This document shows positions 1-6,623 of a stretch of 6,623 bases of DNA, one piece after another. Below the pieces are notes generated by a model. It saw only the letters and a program-made list of their open reading frames with translations, searched no databases and was not told where the DNA came from. Within the stretch, counting starts at the first letter, position 1. Each line of letters begins with the position of its first letter. Position numbers and translations under genes: made by a program. Origin of the DNA: Actinomycetota bacterium. Lineage in GTDB: Bacteria > Desulfobacterota > Deferrimicrobia > Deferrimicrobiales > Deferrimicrobiaceae. The stretch spans positions 1 to 6,623 of the forward strand of contig JAENIX010000121.1 of NCBI GenBank assembly GCA_016844415.1, in the 5' to 3' direction.

Positions 1-302
1 TGCGCAGAGTCCCGAGGGCGAATGACGATATCGATGTCCCGGTCGAGCAAGGTGATGAACCGGACGAGCCGCTCGGACGAAAAACGACTCAGCTTGTAGT
101 TCCTGAGGTCGGAGACGTGCGGCTGCGGAACACCGAACCGTTTCGCGACCGCGGCCTGACTGAGACGATGTTCATCGATCAATTCGTTCAGGCGAACCGC
201 GAGCTGCACACGAAGCTTCCTGTCCTCCGAACCGGTAAGGCCGAGGTCTTGAAAGACGTTTCCGGTGCCGGCTACGACCGCTTCACGCTTCTTTCCCGCC
301 AT
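1..302 (-). CDS. XRE-family antitoxin of a HigBA-like TA pair, 3' end cut by window edge
   Basis: One hundred codons are readable from an ATG at 302-300 before the window ends without a stop. The protein is a small helix-turn-helix DNA-binding protein of the COG5606/HigA type. The HTH spans about residues 47-66 (LSQAAVAKRFGVPQPHVSDL), followed by LRNYKLSRFSSERL and a C-terminal LLDRDIDIVIRPR segment typical of this family. Family members are about 95-110 residues, so probably only a few are missing. Its start overlaps the 3' end of the upstream toxin gene by 20 bp, which suggests translational coupling, and it has its own Shine-Dalgarno sequence. By family knowledge it should neutralise the toxin by direct binding and repress the shared promoter. 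The palindrome at 674-691 is the likely operator (inference). Confidence 0.85.
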   Translation of the reverse strand, partial: MAGKKREAVVAGTGNVFQDLGLTGSEDRKLRVQLAVRLNELIDEHRLSQAAVAKRFGVPQPHVSDLRNYKLSRFSSERLVRFITLLDRDIDIVIRPRDSA

Positions 303-660
303 ACCTCACCTCGTAGTCTTCCGAGGCCGCCCGGAGCCGATCGTGAATCCGGTCCTGATCGACTCGAGCCGTGCGGATCCCGGATGGAGACTTTTTCTGG
401 AAGCAGTGCAACACATAAACAGCCTCCGAGAACCGAACGGTATAGACCGCCCGGTATGTATTCCCCCGGTGGTCCTCGATGATTTCTAAAACACCGGTAC
501 CTTCGCCCTTCCAAGGCTTGGCGTTGGGGGGCTTCCCGCCGATCTGCACCAAATAGAGCGCGTATCCAAAGTCGTCGACCACCTCCTCGGGAAAATCGAG
601 CAGGTCGGCTTTCGCCGACCCGACCCAGTGAAGTGGCTTTTCCGGAAGGGTGCGCTTCAT
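283..660 (-). CDS. RelE/HigB-type toxin, phage-derived Gp49-like family
   Basis: The 125-residue protein matches my knowledge of the Gp49-like/HigB family (PF05973, COG4679): small toxins of the RelE fold that typically cleave mRNA at the ribosome. Recognisable blocks are the N-terminal PLHWVGSAKADLLDFPEEVV (residues 9-28), FGYALYLVQIGG (31-42), KPWKG (48-52), the core strand YRAVYTVRF (69-77) and VYVLHCFQKK (81-90). A charged C-terminal helix follows. Length and block order are complete for the family. The toxin precedes the antitoxin, the usual order of higBA and the reverse of relBE. The chosen ATG at 660 lies just downstream of a good promoter and has no obvious Shine-Dalgarno. It sits outside the outer copy of the tRNA 3'-end repeat, in what looks like an accessory region. 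The family assignment is solid; the mRNA-cleaving activity is inferred from the family. Confidence 0.85.
   Translation of the reverse strand: MKRTLPEKPLHWVGSAKADLLDFPEEVVDDFGYALYLVQIGGKPPNAKPWKGEGTGVLEIIEDHRGNTYRAVYTVRFSEAVYVLHCFQKKSPSGIRTARVDQDRIHDRLRAASEDYEVRYGGKEA
308..312 (-). promoter_or_regulatory. Ribosome binding site of the antitoxin gene
   Basis: On the minus strand the sequence GAGGTGAGGTATG precedes the antitoxin. GAGGT at 312-308 lies 5 nt before the ATG at 302. This supports that start even though it lies inside the toxin coding region. A second GAGG directly next to the ATG is too close to serve. Confidence 0.6.
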
Positions 661-669
661 GTCGCCAAT

Positions 670-698
670 AATATATACCTATTTAGGTATAAGTGTAA
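670..698 (-). promoter_or_regulatory. Putative sigma-70 promoter of the toxin-antitoxin operon
   Basis: On the minus strand, TTACAC (698-693) and TATATT (675-670) are separated by exactly 17 bp. Both resemble the -35 and -10 consensus. Transcription would begin near 663-664, only a few bases before the toxin ATG at 660. The surroundings are a conspicuous AT-rich patch in a GC-rich region. Confidence 0.55.
674..691. promoter_or_regulatory. Perfect 8+2+8 palindrome, likely antitoxin operator
   Basis: TATACCTATTTAGGTATA has two perfectly complementary 8-base arms around a TT centre. It fills the spacer between the proposed -35 and -10 boxes, so a bound repressor would block RNA polymerase. A dimeric HTH antitoxin encoded by the same operon is the obvious candidate ligand. 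The palindrome is seen directly; the binding partner is inferred. Confidence 0.6.
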
Positions 699-728
699 GG
701 GATATTTCTCCGCCGCTCCCTGGACGTT

Positions 729-753
729 TCATGGTACCGAAGGGGGGACTCGA
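729..753 (-). repeat. Outer copy of the tRNA-Leu 3' end (att-like direct repeat)
   Basis: These 25 bases match 936-960 at 24 of 25 positions; the only difference is a736 versus g943. The matching segment covers the 3' side of the T-loop and T-stem, the acceptor 3' strand, CCA and three bases beyond. The sequence upstream of it on the minus strand cannot form the rest of a tRNA: the T-stem 5' half and a matching acceptor 5' strand are absent. It is therefore a fragment, as produced when an integrase uses a tRNA 3' end as its attachment site. Confidence 0.7.
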
Positions 754-796
754 CCGATCAGGCTCCGGCGTTCACGCCTACGCCCCCGCGGCCGGC

Positions 797-2253
<1,457 letters not shown>

Positions 2254-2257
<4 letters not shown>

Positions 2258-3111
2258 ATGTCCGTCCCCGCCTTGTAGGAGCTGCGCACCAGCGGACCGG
2301 CGGCGACCCGCGTGAAACCCATCTTCCTCGCCGCATTCGCGTATTCGGAAAACGTCTCCACGGGCAAGTACTCCTTTGCCGGCGGATGGTTTTTCGAAGG
2401 GGGAAGGTACTGCCCCAGCGTAACCGACGTGGCTCCCGCCGCACGCAGGTCTTCCAGCACGGAAAGCACCTCGTCGCGGGTCTCGCCGAGACCGACCATC
2501 AGCCCAGACTTCAGCTCCAGACGGGGGGACATCATGTGCGCCCTTGCCAGGAGTTCCAGGGAACGCATGTAGACCGCCTTCTGCCGCACCTCTGGGTACA
2601 AGCGGGGAACGGTCTCCACGTTGTGAGCCAGGATGTTAGGGCGAGCTCCCACCACCTTCTTCAACGCACTCCAGTTCCCCCCGAAATCAGGCACGAGAAG
2701 CTCGATCGTCGTCGAGGGGGAGCGTTTCCGGATCTCCTTCACCACGGCGACGAAGTGGGAGCTCCCTCCATCCGGAAGGTCGTCGCGCGTGACCGACGTC
2801 ACGACAAGGTGCTTCCAAGCCAGTTCCACCACGGCCCAGGCGACCCGGGACGGCTCGTACGGATCGGGCGATTGCGGCGTCCCGGAAGGTACGGCGCAAA
2901 AACCACAACCGCGTGTGCACGTTCCTCCGAGAATGAGGATCGTCGCGGTCTTCTCGTCCCAGCACTCCCCCACGTTCGGGCACCGCGCGTCGCGGCACAC
3001 CGTCCGCAGGCCGTACCGGCGAAGCACCTCGGCGACCTTCTCAACGTTCTCTCCCGAAGGTGCCCGGACCTTGAGCCACGGTGGACGTATGAGCGGGACA
3101 GGGTGCTTCAT
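2254..3111 (-). CDS. lipA: Lipoyl synthase (radical SAM)
   Basis: LipA inserts two sulfur atoms at C6 and C8 of the octanoyl chain already attached to an E2 or GcvH lysine, using S-adenosylmethionine and sacrificing its auxiliary iron-sulfur cluster. Both cluster motifs are intact. The auxiliary cluster has Cys39, Cys44 and Cys50 in CRDARCPNVGEC. The radical SAM cluster has Cys65, Cys69 and Cys72 in CTRGCGFC. The C-terminal RSSY (276-279), whose serine ligates the auxiliary cluster, is present. At 285 residues the length is normal for the shorter bacterial forms. The ATG overlaps the lipB stop (ATGA) and the upstream Shine-Dalgarno is weak, so translation is probably coupled to lipB. Its place directly after lipB and the E2 gene points to the neighbouring dehydrogenase as its main target (inference). 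Confidence 0.96.
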
Positions 3112-3734
3112 GAGAACCCCAGCAGATGCTTGCCGCAGGCGAAAGCCACGGCTTCCCGGACCGCCTCCATCGGAAGCTCACGTCCGGTCACTTCCGCGAC
3201 GGAAGTGGCCTCGCGTCCTTTCAGCCCGCACAGGTGGATCCGCCGGAAATAAGACAGGTCGGTGTCCACGTTCAAGGCGAATCCGTGGTACGTGATCCAG
3301 CGCCGCACCCCGATGCCGATGGACGCGATCTTCTTCTCCCCCACCCACACTCCGGTCAACCCATCGATCCTCCGACCACCGATACCGAAGTCCGACAGCG
3401 CATCGATGAGCGCCTCCTCGACGCAGCGAATGAACCGATGGACGTCGGGCCTTGCCAGCAGCACGATAGGGTAGCCGACCAACTGCCCGGGGCCATGATA
3501 GGTTATGTCGCCGCCCCGCGAGACTCGTTCCACCGCGATTCCTTCACTCAGGAGCGATTCGGTGGAGACAAGGAGATTCGCTTCGCTGCCGATCCGCCCG
3601 ATCGTATAGACATGGGGGTGCGTCAGCAGGAGGAGCGTGTCCGGGATCTCGCCCAATGCCCTCCGTTCGACGCATTCCATCTGAAATTTCATCGCCTTCC
3701 GGTACTCGATATGTCCGAGCCAGGCCGACTCCAT
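3108..3734 (-). CDS. lipB: Octanoyl-[acyl carrier protein]:protein N-octanoyltransferase
   Basis: LipB moves octanoate from octanoyl-ACP to the target lysine of lipoyl domains, the step before LipA. The 208-residue protein carries the family signature RGGDITYHGPGQLV (residues 73-86). It also has the catalytic pair Lys135 (in KKIASIGIG) and Cys169 (in HLCGLKG), at the same numbers as in the E. coli enzyme. The N-terminal segment LTHPHVYTIGR (37-47) is also characteristic. The start at 3734 fits the family length and is preceded by AAGGA four bases upstream. It lies 12 bp after the E2 gene and overlaps lipA by 4 bp, which implies co-transcription with its protein substrate. Confidence 0.96.
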   Translation of the reverse strand: MESAWLGHIEYRKAMKFQMECVERRALGEIPDTLLLLTHPHVYTIGRIGSEANLLVSTESLLSEGIAVERVSRGGDITYHGPGQLVGYPIVLLARPDVHRFIRCVEEALIDALSDFGIGGRRIDGLTGVWVGEKKIASIGIGVRRWITYHGFALNVDTDLSYFRRIHLCGLKGREATSVAEVTGRELPMEAVREAVAFACGKHLLGFS

Positions 3735-3738
3735 CGCA

Positions 3739-3743
3739 TCCTT
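3739..3743 (-). promoter_or_regulatory. Ribosome binding site of lipB
   Basis: The 12-bp gap between the E2 stop and the lipB ATG reads TGGAAGGATGCG on the minus strand. AAGGA lies 4 bases before the ATG, which supports the start at 3734. Confidence 0.55.
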
Positions 3744-3746
3744 CCA

Positions 3747-5045
3747 CTAATGGGCAATATCGCCCGCTTCGAGAAATTCCCTCACGCGGAACAGGAAACC
3801 GTTCCCGGCCACGCCGTCGATGATGCGATGGTCGTATCCGAGCGTCAGGTACATCATCGGGCGGATGACGATCGCCTCCTCGCCGTCCGCTTGCGCGACG
3901 ACGGGCCGCTTCACAATCTGTCCGATCCGGAGAATGCCCACCTGGGGCTGATGGATGATCGGCGTCCCGAAGAGATTCCCTTTCGGCCCCGGGTTCGTGA
4001 TGCTGAACGTGCCTCCCGCCAGTTCGTCCGGCATGATCTTGTGCGTTTTGGCCCGCGCCGCGAAATCCTCGACGGCCTTTCCAAGCTCCAGGAGAGACTT
4101 CTTGTCCGCGTCCCGGATGACCGGCACTATCAGCCCGCGGTCCGTGTCGACGGCAACGCCCACATGTATCGCCTTCCGGATGATCGTGGTCTCACCCGCA
4201 ACCGACGCGTTCATGATCGGAAACTCCTTCAGCGCCCGAACCGTAGCGAAGATCACGAAGGGCATGTAGGTCAGCGACACCCCCTCCTTTTTCATCCCCT
4301 CGCGCAGCGCCGCGATCCGGTGCATGTCGACCTCGGCGAACGTGTGGACGTGAGGAGATGTGCGCTTGCTCATCACCATGTGCTCCGCGATCCGCTTACG
4401 GATCGGGGTGAACGGGATCACCTGGTCCCCTTCCCCCACCGCTGGTTGCACCGCCGGCGGTGGCGTGGAAACAGGCGGCGCGGCGGGGACAGCCGCCCCG
4501 GCGGTCCCCCTGGCGGCAAGATAGTTCTCGGCATCCTTCTTCGTCACGCGGCCGTCTATGCCGGTGCCGGGAATCCTCAACAGGTCGATGCCGTGCTCGA
4601 CCGCCATGCGGGCCACCACAGGGGAGATCCGCACCCTCGTTGTTCCAGGTAAAGGCGCGGGAGAAGGAGGAGGCGCAGACGGCTCTACGCGCGGCGGGGC
4701 GGGGATCGGCGGACCCGTCCTGCGGGCCATCGCTCCGGGAAACCCTTCCGTTTCCTCGTCCCACGGGGCCTTCTCGGGAGTCGCCTCGGGGGTGGCGACA
4801 GCCGTTTTCTCCGTCTCTATCCTCGCGATGACCTCAAGGATTGGAACCACGTCCTTTTCCTTCGCCAGGATTTCCACGATCGTGCCCGCGGCGGGGGAAG
4901 GGATTTCGGCATCCACCTTGTCGGTGGTGATCTCCACCAGCGGCTGGTCCTTGGCCACCCTGTCGCCCGCCTTGACGAGCCACTTGGCGATGACCCCCTC
5001 CACGACGCTTTCTCCCAGCTGGGGCATGATGACGTCGACGCGCAT
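3747..5045 (-). CDS. Dihydrolipoamide acyltransferase, E2 of a 2-oxoacid dehydrogenase complex
   Basis: E2 forms the core of the complex: its swinging lipoyl arm carries the acyl group from E1 to CoA and is reoxidised by E3. The 432-residue protein has one N-terminal lipoyl domain (about 1-77) with the lipoylation site Lys43 in ITTDKVDAEIPSP. An Ala/Pro-rich linker with many PAP/PPP runs (about 80-136) follows, then a peripheral-subunit-binding domain (about 138-178; RISPVVARMA, GTGIDGRVTKKD). A second Pro-rich linker leads to the C-terminal catalytic domain (about 208-432) with TFSITNPGPKG (346-356) and the active site YDHRIIDG (His406, Asp410). The type resembles SucB-like and actinobacterial-style E2 proteins, so acyl specificity (acetyl, branched-chain or other) cannot be fixed from E2 alone. 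The E1 neighbours make pyruvate or a related 2-oxoacid most likely. It lies 43 bp after E1-beta. Confidence 0.93.
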   Translation of the reverse strand: MRVDVIMPQLGESVVEGVIAKWLVKAGDRVAKDQPLVEITTDKVDAEIPSPAAGTIVEILAKEKDVVPILEVIARIETEKTAVATPEATPEKAPWDEETEGFPGAMARRTGPPIPAPPRVEPSAPPPSPAPLPGTTRVRISPVVARMAVEHGIDLLRIPGTGIDGRVTKKDAENYLAARGTAGAAVPAAPPVSTPPPAVQPAVGEGDQVIPFTPIRKRIAEHMVMSKRTSPHVHTFAEVDMHRIAALREGMKKEGVSLTYMPFVIFATVRALKEFPIMNASVAGETTIIRKAIHVGVAVDTDRGLIVPVIRDADKKSLLELGKAVEDFAARAKTHKIMPDELAGGTFSITNPGPKGNLFGTPIIHQPQVGILRIGQIVKRPVVAQADGEEAIVIRPMMYLTLGYDHRIIDGVAGNGFLFRVREFLEAGDIAH

Positions 5046-5088
5046 CTGCCTTACCCCTTTCCCCTTGTTTCCGCCGCCACCGGCATAT

Positions 5089-6063
5089 CTAATAAGCGGC
5101 GAGTTTGCGGATCGCCTCTGTGATCTTCACCTGGTTCGGGAGGATGTACTCCTCCATGGGACCCGCGAAGGCGTTGTGCGTGTCCTTCGCGCACAGCCGC
5201 ATGACCGGCCCGTCGAGCGATTCGAACAGCTCTTCCGCGATGCGGGCGGCGATCTCCCCTCCGATACCGCCTGTCTGTCTCGCCTCGTGGACGATCAGGA
5301 CCTTCCCCGTCTTGTCCACCGAGGAGCGGATCGTCTTCCAGTCCAGCGGCAGCAAGGTCCGCAGGTCGATCACCTCTATGTCGATCTCTCCCGCCATGTC
5401 CTTGGCGGCCTTCATCACCGCGTGCACGGGAGAGCCGTAGGTGACGACAGTCAGGTCCCTTCCCTCCTTCCGCAGGGCCGCCTTCCCGATAGGAACGAGG
5501 TACTCGGAATCGGGGATTTCCTCCTTGATCCTGCGATAAAGGAACTTGTGCTCCAGGTAGATGACCGGGTCGTCGTCGCGGATGGCGCTCTTCAACAATC
5601 CCTTGGCGTCGTATGCCGTCGCCGGAGCGACGATTTTCAGTCCCGGGACATGGAAGAACCACGCCTCCGGGTTCTGGGAGTGGTAGATCCCCCCGTGGAC
5701 ACCGCCGCCGCAGGGGCCCCGCACGACGATGGGACACGAGGTCTGTCCCCCGTGCCGGTATCGGAGAGTGGCCGCCATGTTGACTATCTGGTCAAAACCG
5801 CACGAGATGAAATCGATGAACTGCATCTCCAGGATCGGGCGCATCCCCTGGATGGCAAGTCCCACGCCGGCCCCGACGATGAGCGACTCGGCGATCGGCG
5901 TATCCACGACGCGTTCCGGGCCGAACTTCGCGTGCAGCCCCTCGGTCGCCTTGAAAGCCCCCCCGAGGACCCCGACGTCCTCCCCCAACAGCAGGACGTT
6001 GCCGTCACGCGCCATCTCCTCGTGCATCGCCTGGTTGATCGCCTGTATGTAGGTTACAAGCAT
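5089..6063 (-). CDS. 2-oxoacid (pyruvate-type) dehydrogenase E1 component, beta subunit
   Basis: This is the beta subunit of a heterotetrameric alpha2beta2 E1, which decarboxylates the 2-oxoacid on thiamine diphosphate and acylates the E2 lipoyl group. The 324-residue length is normal. Visible family blocks are LLLGEDVGVLGGAFKAT (24-40) and ERVVDTPIAES (50-60). In the latter, Glu59 corresponds to the conserved glutamate that activates the cofactor aminopyrimidine. A conserved MQFIDFI segment, HGGIYHSQNPEAWF in the middle, and a C-terminal transketolase-type domain (VIDLRTLLPLDW; VHEARQTGGIGGEI) follow. The ATG at 6063 has an excellent GGAGG five bases upstream and overlaps the E1-alpha 3' end by 10 bp, so the subunits are probably made in balance by coupling. 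Substrate could be pyruvate, a branched-chain 2-oxoacid or acetoin. Confidence 0.94.
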   Translation of the reverse strand: MLVTYIQAINQAMHEEMARDGNVLLLGEDVGVLGGAFKATEGLHAKFGPERVVDTPIAESLIVGAGVGLAIQGMRPILEMQFIDFISCGFDQIVNMAATLRYRHGGQTSCPIVVRGPCGGGVHGGIYHSQNPEAWFFHVPGLKIVAPATAYDAKGLLKSAIRDDDPVIYLEHKFLYRRIKEEIPDSEYLVPIGKAALRKEGRDLTVVTYGSPVHAVMKAAKDMAGEIDIEVIDLRTLLPLDWKTIRSSVDKTGKVLIVHEARQTGGIGGEIAARIAEELFESLDGPVMRLCAKDTHNAFAGPMEEYILPNQVKITEAIRKLAAY

Positions 6064-6623
6064 CTAATCCTCCGCGAGTAGAGGTCTTCCATGGCTTCCC
6101 GGCCTTCGGGCCATGGGCTCGCCTCCGCAAAAGCCAGCGCCTCGTCGACGATCCTTTTCACGCGCTCCCCCGTCTCCGCCCGGATGGCGGCGAGATCGTA
6201 CTTCCGCTTCCCGAGGTATACCTCCCAACGCTCGACGGGATCCCTGCTCTCCCAGGTGACGAGTTCTTCTTCGCTGCGATACGAAGCCCCGTCGTGTTCC
6301 GAGTGGCCGTGGTACCGGTAGGTCTTGCACTCGAGGAAAGTCGGCCCTTCCCCCCCGCGCGCCCTGTCAATCGCCTTCTTCGCGGCCTTCATAACCGCGT
6401 GGAGGTCGTTCCCGGAGCAGACCTCCCCCTTGAATCCGTATCCGGGTCCACGGTCCGCGACGTCCTCCACGGCGAACTGCAGCTCGTTTGGAGTGGAGTA
6501 TGCGTAGAAGTTGTTCTCGCACACGAACACGACGGGAAGCTTGTAGATCCCGGCGAAGTTCATCGCCTCGTGCACGTCTCCGCGGGAGCTCGCCCCCTCC
6601 CCGAAGAAGGCGACCGCCACGCG
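6054..6623 (-). CDS. 2-oxoacid (pyruvate-type) dehydrogenase E1 component, alpha subunit, 5' part outside window
   Basis: The frame is open to the window edge; the true start lies outside. About 190 codons are visible. Typical E1-alpha proteins are about 320-340 residues, so roughly 130-150 N-terminal residues are missing. The thiamine diphosphate motif is clear: GEGASSRGD, then about 20 residues, then VCENN. The usual GDG reads GEG here, as also known from branched-chain and some other E1-alpha proteins. Downstream are FYAYSTP, the GPGYGFKG and GNDLHAV segments, and the loop TYRYHGHSEHDGASYRSEEE, which lies over the active site in relatives. The HSEHD wording is common in bacterial pyruvate or acetoin E1-alpha proteins. 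It is the most upstream gene seen in the operon; the promoter lies outside the window. Confidence 0.93.
   Translation of the reverse strand, partial: RVAVAFFGEGASSRGDVHEAMNFAGIYKLPVVFVCENNFYAYSTPNELQFAVEDVADRGPGYGFKGEVCSGNDLHAVMKAAKKAIDRARGGEGPTFLECKTYRYHGHSEHDGASYRSEEELVTWESRDPVERWEVYLGKRKYDLAAIRAETGERVKRIVDEALAFAEASPWPEGREAMEDLYSRRIRCL
6069..6073 (-). promoter_or_regulatory. Strong ribosome binding site of E1-beta inside E1-alpha
   Basis: A full GGAGG on the minus strand lies 5 bases before the ATG at 6063, within the last codons of E1-alpha. It fixes the E1-beta start. Confidence 0.75.

Noticed and set aside
117..482. Plus-strand frame of 121 codons
   Set aside because: It is antisense to the antitoxin and toxin, both of which match known families.
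2386..3252. Open plus-strand frame of about 288 codons
   Set aside because: It is antisense to lipA, whose cysteine motifs are all intact; no credible product.
3126..4652. Long open plus-strand frame of about 508 codons
   Set aside because: It is antisense to lipB and E2. The low-complexity His/Arg/Asp-rich product resembles no protein family.
4558..6081. Long open plus-strand frame of about 507 codons
   Set aside because: It is antisense to E1-beta and E2, which are unmistakable. The translation is rich in Arg/Asp/His/Leu with no family motif, a common by-product of GC-rich coding DNA.

Overview
The window looks like a piece of a GC-rich bacterial chromosome. Core metabolic genes fill the right three quarters, and a short accessory patch starts at a tRNA-Leu gene on the left. 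All genes I support lie on the minus strand, so transcription runs from high to low coordinates. The E1-alpha/E1-beta/E2 plus lipB-lipA order, the GC content and the type of toxin-antitoxin pair would fit a deltaproteobacterial (Desulfobacterota-like) or related Gram-negative lineage. That placement is a low-confidence inference.

Right to left, the core block is a tightly packed cluster: the 3' part of the E1-alpha gene of a 2-oxoacid (pyruvate-type) dehydrogenase (cut by the window edge), E1-beta, the lipoyl-bearing E2 acyltransferase, octanoyltransferase LipB, lipoyl synthase LipA, and a DinB/Pol IV-like Y-family polymerase. The junctions are a 10-bp overlap, a 43-bp gap, a 12-bp gap, a 4-bp ATGA overlap and a 3-bp overlap. 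This suggests one transcript that encodes both the complex and the enzymes that lipoylate its E2. No E3 (lipoamide dehydrogenase) gene is visible.

At the end of the cluster the dinB frame has no stop codon. It runs straight into a tRNA-Leu(GAG) gene on the same strand, then through a rho-independent terminator, and stops only at 797-799. The polymerase also lacks about 11 residues that in Pol IV carry the catalytic Ser-x-Asp just before Glu-Ala-Phe-Leu-Asp-Val-Thr. Both features suggest a compromised or decaying polymerase gene.

The last 25 bases around the tRNA 3' end recur 207 bp further along (24/25 identical), a typical footprint of integrase-mediated insertion at a tRNA. A second tRNA-like 3' end sits between the copies on the opposite strand. 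Beyond the outer copy is a HigBA-like toxin-antitoxin operon, toxin first, with a perfect palindrome between the putative -35 and -10 boxes. The antitoxin runs off the left edge of the window.
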